Below are positions 1 through 11,913 of a stretch of DNA of 64,000 nucleotides, in pieces (position 1 is the first letter of the stretch; each line of letters begins with the position of its first letter). Source of the stretch: Patella vulgata (taxonomy: Eukaryota; Mollusca; Gastropoda; Patellidae). The stretch covers positions 20,076,591-20,140,590 of the forward strand of contig NC_065879.2 of the NCBI RefSeq assembly GCF_932274485.2, given 5' to 3'. Made by a program: the position numbers and the translations under genes. Under the pieces are notes generated by a model. That model had not been told where the DNA came from. It saw nothing but the letters and a program-made list of their open reading frames with translations, and searched no databases.

Positions 1-2298
1 ATGAGATGCAGAGACGGTGACATTGTGCCACAAGGGTTAAAACTAAAGGGTCCAGTAAATTCCAATGCAGCCGAAAAAATTCTTCTACAAGCCAGTAAAT
101 CCCTAATACGTGAAAGAATACAGCATCATAGGAACACCAAATACCGACTATTGGGACAAATAGAAGACTTACACCAGGAACTCAACAACCTAGTTACAAA
201 CGAAGACTTTATCTCCATCCGCAAGGCGCAGACCTCCGCCAACCAAGCCATTGAAGGGAGTATTAAACAACGTCATCAGAAAAAGTTTGATGAGCTCATA
301 AAGAGTAAACCTACTACCAAGAAATTAGACACAACCCAACTCAAGACAGATTTTCTCACCAAGACAGTAGTTAATCTTAGCAGCAAAGAACTGACAGATG
401 ATCAAATCAACTTACTTTCAAAGGGTTTAAAGTTTGCACCATCCTGGGCACCCAGTAAACATGATGTTTTCATCGCCAACATAGAGAAAGGTTTATGTCA
501 ACTAGCCCCAGGCGGTAAAGTAGAGTTCCTTCGCCACCAGATAGCTAACCTAATAATGAAATCAACTACTAAGAAGAACTGCTACAACATTTCCAAAGGT
601 GAAACCAGGGCTACACAAGAACTGAAGGAAGACAAGTCCATAGTAATTATACCAGCCGATAAAGGAAAATCCACTGTAATCATGAACTCTGATGACTACA
701 ACTCCACTGTGGACCAACTACTTAAAGACACTACTACCTATAGAAAGATACGAAAAAATCCAACAACAACATTAGAAAAACATTTAAATGACAAATTAAA
801 AGAACTGTGCGACTCTCAACAGATAACCAAAGATCTTTCCTACCAGTTAAAACCTAACCACCCACGTCCTCCATACGCCCGAGCCACTATCAAAACGCAT
901 AAGAACCCAATTAAGGCTAGATTATTAGTTTGTTCTAGGGACTCTGTTTTTTACAATGTTGCCAAACACCTATCTAAGCTTCTCGCCCACTTAGGAACAT
1001 CCTCTACCTCCTTCATCCAAGACTCTGGTAGATTTTGCAGGATAATAAGAGAAATAAGCCGCCCTGGAAGAATAGTGTCATACGATGTAGTAGATCTTTT
1101 CACCAATGTACCTCGTCAAGAAGCTATTGAAGCTCTCCGCTCCAGAATCAACGACCTCGAAGTCCCCCTGGAAACAAAATTATCCACAGATAGCATCCTT
1201 GAATTGACCACCATGTGCCTTGATTCCACATACTTTACCTGGGGAGATGACCTTTACAAGCAAGTCAGGGGCTTACCGATGGGCAGCCCCCTTTCACCTT
1301 TAATTTCTGAAATTTTTATGACTCAATTTGAAGAACGTGCCCTTAGTACCTCACCCGTTACTCCTATTACATGGCTGCGCAAGGTTGATGATACTTTTGT
1401 GGTTCTGGATGAAAATGATGAACCAATGTCTCTTTTAGATCACCTCAATAAACAGCACCCCAGTATCAAATTCACCATTGAGACCGAGATAGATGACACT
1501 CTACCATTTTTAGATGTACAAGTTGTTAAGGTAAATAATCAATTAAAAACCAAAATATATCGAAAACCAACTCACACTGATCAGTACATTAATTTCAACT
1601 CAAGCCACCCCCACTACATCAAAAAAGCTCTGATATCCACCCTAGCACGAAGAGCCATTAGCATTTGTGAACCTGAATACCTGCAGGGAGAATTGGAACA
1701 TCTACGCCATGTATTTTGCAACTTGAACCATTACCCTCCATCACTAGTCAATAAGCAAATTAATGAAATATCCAAAAACATCAACAGAAGTCAACAAAAA
1801 ACACCAAAAGAGATGATTAGAGTAACCTTGCCATTTCACGGCAACCTAACATATCAAGTGAGTAATTTACTTAAGAAGTACAACATCGACACTACTTTCT
1901 CTGTTCCCACAACCTTGAAACAGATACTTAAAGCTAATGGCAAACAAAAACCAACCCTACCTGTTCAGCCTAAAGGAGTTGTATACAAAGTGAATTGTTC
2001 GCGTGATTTTTCATATATTGGCGAAACTAAACGTCCACTTGATAAGCGAATATCAGAACACCGGTCCAAAACTGCCACCAACAACTCGGCCGTAGCGGAG
2101 CACTTACAGAACCACCCGCAGCACAAAGTCGATTGGAATGGGGTGCAGATATTAACAACCAACCAACTGAATAGAAAAACAAGGAAAATCCTAGAAGCGA
2201 TTAACATTAGGCGCTATTCACCCCAACTAAACAGGGACGCGGGGCTGCATATTTCAAGGGCATACGATCAGGTCATCAAAATGAACAATTCAACTTAA
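1..2298 (+). CDS. Penelope-like element ORF: reverse transcriptase with GIY-YIG endonuclease
   Basis: Open for 765 codons; the first base of the window is the ATG, so the true start may lie upstream. Visible in order: an N-terminal CRDGDIVPQGLKLK block; the Penelope-specific DKG motif (D220-K221-G222 in PADKGKSTVI); RT palm motif A around SYDVVDLFTNVP; GLPMGSPLSP (from residue about 424); motif C as RKVDDTFVV (V462-D463-D464, with Lys where Tyr is usual); then a C-terminal GIY-YIG nuclease (VVYKVNC near 660, FSYIGETKRPLDKRISEH near 671-688). Known for the family: Penelope-like elements retropose by target-primed reverse transcription using this nuclease. The uninterrupted frame suggests a young copy. 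The GIY-YIG domain separates it from endonuclease-lacking Athena-type elements. Confidence 0.93.
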   Translation: MRCRDGDIVPQGLKLKGPVNSNAAEKILLQASKSLIRERIQHHRNTKYRLLGQIEDLHQELNNLVTNEDFISIRKAQTSANQAIEGSIKQRHQKKFDELIKSKPTTKKLDTTQLKTDFLTKTVVNLSSKELTDDQINLLSKGLKFAPSWAPSKHDVFIANIEKGLCQLAPGGKVEFLRHQIANLIMKSTTKKNCYNISKGETRATQELKEDKSIVIIPADKGKSTVIMNSDDYNSTVDQLLKDTTTYRKIRKNPTTTLEKHLNDKLKELCDSQQITKDLSYQLKPNHPRPPYARATIKTHKNPIKARLLVCSRDSVFYNVAKHLSKLLAHLGTSSTSFIQDSGRFCRIIREISRPGRIVSYDVVDLFTNVPRQEAIEALRSRINDLEVPLETKLSTDSILELTTMCLDSTYFTWGDDLYKQVRGLPMGSPLSPLISEIFMTQFEERALSTSPVTPITWLRKVDDTFVVLDENDEPMSLLDHLNKQHPSIKFTIETEIDDTLPFLDVQVVKVNNQLKTKIYRKPTHTDQYINFNSSHPHYIKKALISTLARRAISICEPEYLQGELEHLRHVFCNLNHYPPSLVNKQINEISKNINRSQQKTPKEMIRVTLPFHGNLTYQVSNLLKKYNIDTTFSVPTTLKQILKANGKQKPTLPVQPKGVVYKVNCSRDFSYIGETKRPLDKRISEHRSKTATNNSAVAEHLQNHPQHKVDWNGVQILTTNQLNRKTRKILEAINIRRYSPQLNRDAGLHISRAYDQVIKMNNST

Positions 2299-2370
2299 GT
2301 TACAACCCATTAATCACAAACTTTAACTGTTTAGTAAGTCTGAGAGAATTGGCAGTGTGTACTTGCCTTC

Positions 2371-2682
2371 TTACTATTAGTATGTATGTATTAGTAAGTT
2401 AAATGGTCCCCCCCCCCTTTATCACCCCATTTATTACAATATGTTTCCAACCTATGGCCTTTTTCTGGACTGTTTAATTTATTAGGCTATTAACTTCATT
2501 TGTCATTTCTTTTTGAGCGTTCACATACTATTAGTATGTATGTAATAGTAAGTTAAATGGTCCCCCCCCCCCTTTATCACCCCATTTATTACAATATGTT
2601 TCCAACCTATGGCTTTTTTCTGGACTGTTTAACTTATTAGGCTATTAACTTCATTTGTCATTTCTTTTTTTTGAGCTTTCAC
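2371..2682 (+). repeat. 156-bp tandem duplication in the Penelope 3' UTR
   Basis: The block beginning ACTATTAGTATGTATGTA at about 2372 recurs at about 2528 with few changes. Each copy holds a poly-C run, a TTTATCACCCCATTTATTAC segment and a stretch ending in TTTTTGAGC. The near identity indicates a recent duplication inside the UTR. Confidence 0.85.
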
Positions 2683-3125
2683 ACTCTTAATTTTTTTCAT
2701 TGTCATAACCACTTGCTCATCTACCATACATATTATCACCTATCTTGTTTATTTAGCCTTCTGTTAATGGACTATGCAATGCCTACATTAATTTATTATA
2801 AGTGTTATCCATATCTTAGTAAATGGTTTCATCCGTATTACCTCATTGAAACAACATAACAACATCCAACGGCTCCCTTTGATGGTCTTCATAATTAGCT
2901 AAATGTGTTCCATTTGTTGTTGATTGTCTAATTAACCACCCTACTTATCTTATGTCTAATTTGTTTAATCCTTTATCTTTATTGTTATTGTTATTTTATC
3001 TTATTATATGGTTTCACCATGTCCAATCTTATATATTCATCTGAAGTTTATGAAATGTCATTGTGCTTGATAACGATAAGAGGATACTTGTCGAAACGTC
3101 GTGCTTTTAGAATAAACCAGTGATT

Positions 3126-5406
3126 GTTTCCCATAAAAATTGTGTTCTATTAATGTGTTTTCCAATCGCTAAATGCCACTTAAAGATTATGACTATTATA
3201 AGGTAAATAGCACTTACTGATTGAATTACTATTAATAGTAAAAAAGGACTATTATTTGGGACCTTGAAATTGTCACAAATGGGTCGCACTAACAGCGACA
3301 TTTGTTTCAGGCATATTTGTTTCATCGGTGACACGTCTGGTGTCATGTGAATGCAACGACAACAGCCTGGTTGATTGATTTGTTGATTGGAGTTCAGATG
3401 TCTACATTAAAATCGACCACTTTCAGGTTGCCGTATTCACGGCCAGGCAAGACCGACTTGAAATTTCTAGAAATTTTTCTGGGGGAGACAGGCCCCAACA
3501 AATCCCCCGACGGTGCGTTTCACGACTTTGGCGCAAGACGGTGACATTGAAGAGACGTCGAAAACCATTTAATAGACATAGTAAAAGTCATATCTTACGA
3601 GATTATCGCTGGTCTTTTCAGAAAATGCTATTTTATATATGACCAGTTTGTGTTTGAAAAATTTAAAAAGAAATTATTTATTCTCCCACCATTAAAGCAC
3701 ACTTATTACGAAATATCGCTCTCAGAAACTTCATGGTTTCTTTTGCAATTTGTTTGGGGTAAGACGTTATATAAATAATATCAATCTGTCTACCACACAA
3801 ATTTAACAGATACAAATGCATGTTATTCCACAGGTAGACAGACAGGGCCTCCTTTGAAGGGAGTCAGTGAAGGGAACGCGGTTGGTTAAGAGTTTGTCTG
3901 ACCCCTTTGAATATTTGCGTCTCATCTCCAATGAAAACAATCATGTTGCTCTCATGCTGTTCTCAACCAGAATCAAACATATATCGTACCCGAGATTTGT
4001 TAGCATGTTCCACACAACCCAACATTTATCGGCACCGGGATTAAGGGTGTATATCTTTGTTTCTAACGCTTATTGGGAATACGCCACGGAAACTACAATA
4101 AAAACTTATTTACAAAAACATTCTAAAGAGTGAAAACTGACATATTTCAAGCTTTACTGTATTTAAAGAAATAATTTAAATCAGCCGGCTGAAACCCCGT
4201 CTCCGCTATTTGTTCAGTCATTCTTTAGGTATAGTGCCAGTTTCCACCGACAATGATATTGTAAACAAGTGTCCAATCTATAAAAGCATACATTCCTACA
4301 AAATGTTTCTTTAGTCAAGTGAAACAATAAATTTCTAACTATGCGAGGGTGTGGTGAGTAAATTCGTGGTAACAAGTCTGAAAAAGCTAATGTGACATAG
4401 AACAAGGTCACATTGATGTTGACAAATACGTAAGACGATATGAACATCAACTAAAAAGATATGTAATGTGATTCAGCTGCAAGGTAATATATGCATACAT
4501 GCAGCATAGATAATTAAAACTTCTATTCAAGTTAAACCAACTGTATCTATTTATTTAAGTCTTACGTCGAGCTGAATACATTTTATGATTTATTGTCATC
4601 TATTGGTGGTTAACAGTGTGTAACTAAAAGCTAAAATTGGATCTTATTATTGCCAATGATATAATGTACATGTAATAGCAAGTGTATATATATTTTTTGT
4701 TCAGTCTGTACACAGTAACATATCTGAGACCTCGATTTACGTATCATCTGAATAACTAGACACTGTTTCTTGCCAAGCGCCAATTCTTAAACAGTCGGCA
4801 AGTGTACATCACACTGAAAAATCCCGGGGAGTTTTTCCCAGCCAACAACATATTTTAATCCCAATATGTCCCCCGCCACTCACTTTTACTCTTTCTCATA
4901 GCCTAGTTAATATTATTTATAGCGAAATACACGCGTTACAGGGTTATGGTCGTCAATAGGTAAAGTAATGATTGAATAAGTTTATAGAAAGCGTATAATA
5001 TATTTGAAAAAGTAACTTGCAGTGTGTATAACAGATACCACAGGGTAAGTCTGGGTTTTTAATTACCTCAAACGATATTTAAACATAACAAAAGTCTTAT
5101 AAAAACTATTATCGTGTTAAGGGAAAGAAATTGGGTTTAACGAATATGGTCGTTCTTGCTATGATAGTTATAGTAATTTAAAGATGGATAATTTAATGCA
5201 AAATGAATATTATTGAAAATATAAGTCAAATTACTTTATTATGTGCGGAATTATTGGTGTTCGAAGTTTTGACAAGATATGGTGTAGCATTAAACTTTTA
5301 AATGGCAGCTGTTCTAATCTACTCTGTGTCTGAGCCATCTGATGTTCTTGAGAGTTGATTATGTTAATAAATGTTTAAATAATAATTTATATGACTGAAT
5401 AATGAT
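3126..5406. other. Gene-free AT-rich stretch
   Basis: No recognisable gene. The longest frame (3867-4133, +, 88 codons) has no recognised motif and no supporting splice or polyadenylation context. Around 5090-5270 are faint matches to the middle of the TTAA-target MITE family seen at 44.4 kb, too decayed to bound. Confidence 0.5.
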
Positions 5407-5815
5407 GAAATGAAATTGTGTTTAAAGTCCTACTGTTCTGCCCTGCCTGGGTTAATGAAAACGGGACATGAAATGAAATGGGCATTAACGCCCCGCTGTT
5501 CTATCCCGACTGAGCTAATGAAGACGGGAAATGAAAGGAAATGGGGAGTAACGTTCTATTTTTCTGCGCCAATTGAGCTATAGGAGACGGAGATACGACA
5601 CACAGTGTGTTCTGCGGAATTATTGAACGCACAGTGTCGCTTTGGCCGAATCTTATTTCGAATTCCAACAGTATGCCGTAGCGCCGTTGTCCGAACAAAA
5701 TCTCTTTTATAGCACACTGTATGGCGTATTAACCCAATCGGTGTAAATCTTCATTAACCCAATCGGTGTAAAAAAGGTGGATGGTAAACCCTATTTCCTT
5801 TCATTTATATAAATG
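5407..5815. repeat. Inverted dimer of SINE A with triplicated tail segment
   Basis: From 5407 to about 5665 the repeat reads as SINE A on -. From about 5666 to 5815 it reads as SINE A on +, the two meeting at TTCGAATTCCAAC / AGTATGCCGTAGCGCCG. In the minus half the roughly 60-bp tail segment (tail, CTACTGTTCTGC-like block, TAATGAAGACGGG-like block) occurs three times in a row. The head-to-head join suggests rearrangement or template switching rather than two simple insertions. Confidence 0.7.
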
Positions 5816-6656
5816 AAAAATAGCAAAAGTAACTGACCTAAAATTGAACCCTATGGGGTACCCCAAAAGCAAGTCTTGTCGATTTAAGTAAACTTTTTTT
5901 TCGATATTCGTATTTCATTTGTAACTGAATTTCGTTTTTGTATAGATAAGAGTTGATTGTTTGAATCATTTAAAAGTTTGGCCTTTTACTACTTTTACTT
6001 ATAAGTTTTCTTTACATGTACTTGTAGTCTAGTCAAAATACTGAAAGACCCGCCACAAATTCCTTTAGTCTAGTCTTGAAGGAATTATTAGTGAGCAGAA
6101 ATTCGGCCGTGTATCTGATATCACTCGTCACTTCCGATTCAGGAAACCTGTATTACTCAGCTACCGTAGCAATGATCTCTATGTTAAAATTATATTTGGA
6201 ATGTGTTTAACCAGCTCTATCACATATGTGATAATGACTGGCACCAATATTGTCCTTTAAGCCAATTTGGACGTTAAACCACATTTCGTTTACCTTTAAC
6301 TCAAAGAAATATATGTTTTAATGTAATTAACATAAGAAATGGAAAATATTGCCCTCCGCCAAGACAAAAATCAACGAAAATAATTTGTATAACAACATTG
6401 ACACCCCATCCCCTCTTGCACTACAACCTCTACTACCAGCGCAACCTACAACACCACGGCCGCCACCATACTCAAATAAAATAAAATAAAATCAATATAA
6501 TTAATCCCGAGTGGAAATCTCCGTACTCAAACGAAGCATCTTCTAAAATCTCCAACTATATTAAATTGCTTTTTCATATCCTGGACCTCTTTTTTATGGA
6601 ATAAACAACCAAAGTCAATTATTGCCAGAGGGCGAGTAAAACTCAAAACAGTCAAC
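5816..6656. other. Gene-free stretch with a SINE A tail scrap
   Basis: No gene is seen. About 6262-6295 reads GGACGTTAAACCACATTTCG on +, a detached SINE A/B 3' end. Confidence 0.45.
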
Positions 6657-6880
6657 GGAGAGAGAGAAAAGGGAGAGAAAGAGATAGATGGGATTAGACG
6701 AACACTCGACACAAACTATAATTCGCTTGCACATAAGGTCTTAAGCATTAAGAGGGAACTAGCAGACCAGAGAAATTCCACGAGGTTAGGCGGCGACCCT
6801 ATTGCTTGTCATATACCAGGCCACTTGACTCAATGACAGAATTTATGATCTTAAGTGCACGCGTTCACCATTCGGTTTTG
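6657..6880 (-). repeat. SINE B, old copy
   Basis: In reverse orientation a GA-rich tail (about 6657-6690) is followed by CACTCGACACAAAC, then a segment matching GCCACTTGACTCAATGACAG and a remnant of the tRNA-like head (GTGCACGCG). The middle is interrupted or highly diverged. Confidence 0.6.
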
Positions 6881-7099
6881 TCTGCAGAATCACCTCGGTG
6901 GAAGCGGACGTTAAATAAACCCATTTCACACACATTCGGCCACTCACCTCCTCCCCACCCCCAAACCCAAAGAACGATAAAATTAAATAAATAGTAGTAT
7001 TTGTTACGTGGTGAAGCACATAAACCGGGAATATTAGCTGACTACTGGGGCATTTGCCATGACCGAACGCTAAGCATTTCTATTTCATATATATAAAAA

Positions 7100-7180
7100 A
7101 TTATTAAAATAGGGTTGAACCATATGTTAGTGCCGAAATAACCTAGTTTGTGTCGTGTGGACGTTAATCCCCATGTCTCT
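7100..7180 (+). repeat. SINE B 3' fragment
   Basis: Contains CCATATGTTAGTGCCGAAAT and GTGTGGACGTTAATCCCCAT, the 3' third of SINE B; the head is missing. Confidence 0.6.
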
Positions 7181-7204
7181 TGTATTATTAATATGGCATG
7201 GTGA

Positions 7205-7400
7205 TCAATAAGGGAAAGTTAAGGATGCATTACGCAAGATTTAGATAAAAAGCTGACAGTTCTCGCAATAATAGTTTTAAAAAAGATAATGAAAAGGAAA
7301 TATGTTAAAAATTTCAGTCAAATTACTTCATTCTGAGAGGAGTTATCGTTGTTTACAGAACAGTAGTCTCGATTGTCATTTTTAAATTAAATTTTAAATT
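7205..7400 (+). repeat. Decayed TTAA-target MITE (MITE C)
   Basis: Shares the order AAAGCTGACAGTTCTCGC, AATAATAGTT, TTTCAGTCAAATTAC and AGTCTCGATTGTC with the full copies at 44394 and 63371. The terminus reads TTAAGGATGCATTACGC, an altered version of the family end. Confidence 0.55.
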
Positions 7401-7431
7401 TGAGAAAATCAAAGCCATCCGAAGTTCTAGG

Positions 7432-7585
7432 CCAGGGGCCTGTTTCACGAAATTTCAACTAAGATAAAATCCAAATTTTAGTAATTTGATTGGATAATAT
7501 TAGATTGATTGGCCATTCAAAATTGAAGTATCTACTAAAATTTCGATTTTATCTTCAGTTAAGATTTCGAGAAATAGGGCCCTGG
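7432..7585. repeat. Palindromic hairpin MITE
   Basis: Starts CCAGGGGCCTGTTTCACGAA and ends as its inverted counterpart ...TTTCGAGAAATAGGGCCCTGG. The arms continue inward through AAATTTTAG / CTAAAATTTCGATTTTATC. There is no coding capacity. A related end (GGTTTCACAAAGC ... AAGGGCCC) flanks the MITE at 63.4 kb. Confidence 0.65.
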
Positions 7586-9412
7586 TATGTAAATAAATGT
7601 CGCATAAATGATTTATATAACATTTGAGATCAAAGGAAAGATCTACAATAGGCAAATTTAATTCTTATATAATTTAACCAGCATAACATCCTTTATACTC
7701 AATTATTATAAAATCTCTAAGTTTACAACATTTTCTATGATTAAACTTTAACGATAAAATCTCAATACTTTTCACTACCTTCGGCTTGATTAATGGATGT
7801 TAATTTCAAATGGTTCAGTCGAACAAATTAATAATTTGTATATTTTGTTTGAAAGAAAGGTATTTTTACAGGCAAAAAAGAAAATGTGTTCGACGTTTTT
7901 TAAATGTAAGATGATGCTGATTTCATATGGCATACGAATACAAAACACGCTGATATGAATATTATATGAATGGATTTATATTGTTGCAATGTATTATTAT
8001 CCTTAAACATTCGTGGTAAATATCATATGACATACGAATACAAACCAAGCTTGTGTGAATATTTCAAAAATTTAGTCAAGGTATTGATGTAATGAAACTA
8101 TACACCAAGTTTCATCACTTTAACTAATTAGAACCAAAGTTATCGTGTCCAAGAGTATCAACCACAGAGTAAAAATACACTGAGTAACCCAGCGACGCGC
8201 AATGCATCTTGGGAATTGTCTGTAATAAACACACACTGACAGTTCGCTCAACGACGTTACGATATCTATATCGATGAACTAAATCTCTTAAATTTCGTAG
8301 TTTTATAGTATTTTCGGTAACAAAACTACCGAGAATTATCACATACAATCATACGTTAGTTGTGTGTGTTTTTCGGGAATTTATAAAACATGATTCATAT
8401 TTTTAAAACATGCATAGGTAAAGCGTGGTACAGCCCGGAATGAAGTGAGAGACGGCATTTGTGACGGTTTATGAATTGATTTATAAGGCCGTAAATTATT
8501 GTCGATTTTAAAAAGTTTTTATTAACTTTAAAACTAATCCACCAAATACTTGTTGTTTCGATTCCCAGATTTGAAATGTAATTTCCATACACCTTAAAAT
8601 GGACCATTTGAAAATATCAAAGTGACACGCCCTTTTTTGGATAAGGCTTATTTTACTCAACATCAACATGATTTACCTTTGTCTTCTAGAGCTTATTACT
8701 ATGTGATTTTTTCTTATTTATTTTAGGTCAATAAAGTAAGCTTTCATTAAAATATAAAAAAATAATTTAAGAATATTAAAATCGAATTTCAAATAGGATA
8801 TAACGTTTTCCAATAAACAGATTTGAGCCGATGGTTGTTTTCCAAGATAAAATACCTTTGGCCCCAACGTTGACTCACTGTGTGCTTTTATGATTTTTGT
8901 TCTATTAATTAATGTAGGCTTTCATTTTTTTTAAATTATTGAGAGGAATCCTCGATGATTCAAGGCAATAGTCGAAGCATCAGTGAACATTCACCAAACT
9001 ATTCTTGACGCTTTATAAGTTCCATTTCTCATGGGACTACTCCGTTGTTTTGGGCAAAAATTCATATTGCTGTTGTTAATTTCACTCCACATTTGGTTTG
9101 TCTTAAACTCGTTAGTTGTGTTCACAAACATCCTGGTTCGTTTTATTCGTCTAATTTATTATCTAAAACATCATGGTGAAAGAGCAGATAAAATGGTCAT
9201 GTATATCAAAATCTTATACCCATACTTTTTCTCGACTCTTTGATGAAAATGGGAGGGTATACACCGATACACGGCCACTTTTCACGGCCACTTTATACTA
9301 TTACTAGTATAAATTAATCCATTGGCATTTTCTACACTACAAACTTGAGAACTCTACAATTCCAACTTGTCTTCATTTAATGGCTGTTCTTGTTTTTGTC
9401 TGTCAGTGGATG
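7586..9412. other. Gene-free AT-rich stretch
   Basis: Only short frames without recognisable motifs (for example 8124-8348 and 8395-8607 on -, 9031-9243 on +). I see no transposon ends or arrays. Confidence 0.45.
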
Positions 9413-9723
9413 TCAATACCTCGCGAAGTTAATGAATTGTTCTGTGCGGACATTAGCAAATGTACCTTGCTTATCAAAAAAGTTAAAATCCAATCTTTTG
9501 TACTGATCTCGAAGTGTCACCATATTCCTATGCAATTGGTATTTTTCCTCGTGTTTGGCAGAATTCGACTCATCTGCATGGCTTTAATTTCTTGTTCTGT
9601 GAAGGATCGGGCTTCTAAATCTTCGCGATCATAGAAATCTCTTGCAGAACTGATGATATTCTCGGTCTTAGAAATATATATCTGTAACATTATAAAGTAG
9701 GATTCTTCGACGAATTCCCGCAT
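9413..9723 (-). pseudogene. Unrecognised coding-like exon with one frameshift
   Basis: On -, a frame from ATG at 9723 reads MREFVEESYFIML... ...EIKAMQMSR. At about 9558-9565 coding character passes to another frame reading AKHEEKYQLHRNMVTLRDQ, then YKRLDFNFFDKQGTFANV and RTEQFINFAR, up to a TGA at 9413-9415. Both parts are hydrophilic and rich in charged and aromatic residues, unlike surrounding random frames. A GAG|GTATTG donor-like site follows FAR. I do not recognise the family. It may be a decayed exon, or a real exon with a sequencing indel. An in-frame TGA directly precedes the ATG. Confidence 0.35.
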
Positions 9724-10516
9724 TCATTTCTGCCAGGATGTTGGCAAAACAACAAGAAATGGCTACATGTATTGTACAAAATGATTGGATGACGTTTGCT
9801 TTTCTCAACCAATCAATATCCCTGTTATGAACATTTTCCCTGACCTGATTTAAACCGTGAAATGCACGTGCGGTGTACTGACATTATTTACCTGAGTAGA
9901 AATAAGCGTTTGCGATGAGATAATTGGGGGGGGGGGGGGCTCTAAATGGGAAACTTTGATAAATTTGTGAAATGAAAAATGCTTTTGAAATTGGGAAAAA
10001 TAGAAAAAATCTTTATTTCGCGAAAAAGTATGTTTTGAGCCCCACTCAAAAAAAGAGACGGTGTATCAACCCATACACCTTGAAAACATGGTATATAACT
10101 ATTACATATGTACTTGAAGCCCGGATATAATATTATATATACTTTAGCCAATTGTACACCAATCTGATTAAAATTATTCGATATATTATGACCGTGCGGC
10201 GGCGTCCATGATGATCAACAAACTAAACTTGATTACCCAATCAACAACATTAATCTCCCGAGAACATGGTGAGATTAACATAAGTTATTTGTGTTGACAA
10301 ATCTAGTCCGAATTGAAAAAAAACCCTACTAATACAGGATCACTCTAAATTTAGTTTTCCTCAGTTTTCTGAATAGTTGGAAAAGAAAAATGTTACTTTC
10401 TTAGTGATTGATATGTGTTGTATCACCCCAAATAACAAAACATGCCACACATAATATCTTACAGCGCTGGCTTTAAAATGTTCATTTTATCGTATTCAAC
10501 GCTTTTAAAAAAGTTT
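9724..10516. other. Gene-free stretch with poly-G run
   Basis: A run of 12 G lies at about 9927-9939. About 10143-10172 (CACCAATCTGATTAAAAT) matches a string inside the 27.6-30.6 kb fold-back arms. No gene is seen. Confidence 0.45.
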
Positions 10517-10619
10517 GTTACATTCTTTGCTTCAGTTTCATACGTACATACAATAGTTTCGATAAAAATGTGTAAGAAACTATTGTATGCACATATGAAA
10601 TTGAAGCAAAGAATGTAAC
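10517..10619. repeat. Near-perfect 44-bp stem hairpin, 15-nt loop
   Basis: Arms 10517-10560 and 10576-10619 pair at 41 of 44 positions by eye. It could be a very short hairpin MITE or a small-RNA precursor. No flanking target duplication is evident. Confidence 0.75.
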
Positions 10620-11361
10620 TTGGTCAATGCAAATTTTCTTTTCACCTTTTTATATAATAAATAAAGGATATGCTTCATATACCTTACCAGTTTCGGTATT
10701 TACGCGGCTTTGTTAAACGAAAGATAGTCGTGCAGAACGAACAAAATAAAAAATTTTCTAGCTATTTGAAGCTGCTGGGTAAAGTAAATACTTTTATTAC
10801 GTTTTTATATATTAATAGTTATTATATATGCTCAATGTACCTTATGCCAGTTTATATAATTGACTCTCAGTTGAACAAAAATTGCTCATTTGTTGTTTTT
10901 AAACAATAACCAGATGGGCGAAGCAATGTGAGAAATATTCTTAAAAATAATAGTTACATTTTAGTTTTTCAAGTGTTCGGGCACGCCTCAAGTTTCATTT
11001 ATAATCGTGGGACGTGTAGTATTATGAAAAACCTTAAAGTGGAAAGCTAACTAAACAATAGCAATATTGCAAGTTTATACAGAATTTCGGATAATATTTG
11101 AGACACCCCTACCCAAAAAAGGAAAAGAAATTGCAGTAAGACAGCAGGGACAGATACCCTCTGTATCCACGTAGAGTTTGTTACATAATTCCCATCCGTG
11201 GAATAATCGTTATTTTGAAGGTTTTGATGTTTATTAACACAAAAACAATGTTGACATTTTGTCTGAGTCAATCTTCATTATGGTGACTGTTAGCGACCAT
11301 TCTCTATATATTCTGGACACGTCAAGTGGAAATAATTGCATTTTGTCGACTCATGCAATTA
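10620..11361. other. Gene-free stretch
   Basis: Short frames only (10670-10909 on +, 11047-11271 on -), with no recognisable domain. Confidence 0.45.
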
Positions 11362-11615
11362 AATGGGGTTTAACGTTCTACTGTTCTTCACCGACATGAC
11401 CAATTGAGACAGGCATATGCTATACAGTGTGCGATGAGGTAAATTTTGGCCAGACAGCGGCTCTACAGCCTGCTCTTATATTGAATTACAACTGATAAGG
11501 TACATTTTACGTGTTCGACAAAGATACACTAGAGTCTGGTTTTCGTCTAATTCAGACAACTATACGTTGTCCGTTGCTGTGCGAGCCTGCTTCTTACTCA
11601 CTGAGCTACAGTGGC
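11362..11615 (-). repeat. SINE A, near full length, diverged
   Basis: Reads on + as AAATGGGGTTTAACGTTCTA, then CATACAGTGTGC-like and ATATTGAATTACAACTG-like blocks, ending in CTTACTCACTGAGCTACAGTGGC. That end is the complement of the tRNA-like A box at the SINE head. Confidence 0.75.
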
Positions 11616-11913
11616 TATCCAATTTCAAATCAAGACAAACCATTACCCAAATAAACGTGTACCATTCAAGTAATTATTTATTCGAGCGAGTATACGATAT
11701 GTAGCTATTATATGTTTGGTATAAATGTCTGACACCTTACTTGTATTTCGCTCGCAAGAATCCTCCTTTCTCTTTCGCCTTTGTATGCCACTGTATGGTT
11801 GTCAGCTGTGGGATTTCTCCTATGGGTCCATTGCAAGGTTTTACTGTACTTGGCGCAAGTGCACCCATAGGCTGTTGTATATCCCACGTCGTACACATAA
11901 TGTCCTTATTCCA

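Larger units (their letters stand above)
1..3125 (+). mobile_element. Penelope-like element, 3' portion with UTR
   Basis: The ORF is followed by about 800 bp of AT-rich, gene-free sequence ending near TTGTCGAAACGTCGTGC (about 3090-3106). A GAAACG-type string near the 3' end is common in Penelope-like elements, where it can belong to a hammerhead ribozyme. I do not see an intact ribozyme core here (TTGATAA stands where CTGATGA would be needed). The 5' end lies outside the window, and the right boundary is approximate. Confidence 0.7.

Noticed and set aside
3060-3110. Hammerhead ribozyme in the Penelope 3' UTR
   Set aside because: CGAAAC is present but the conserved CTGATGA core is not; TTGATAA stands in its place.
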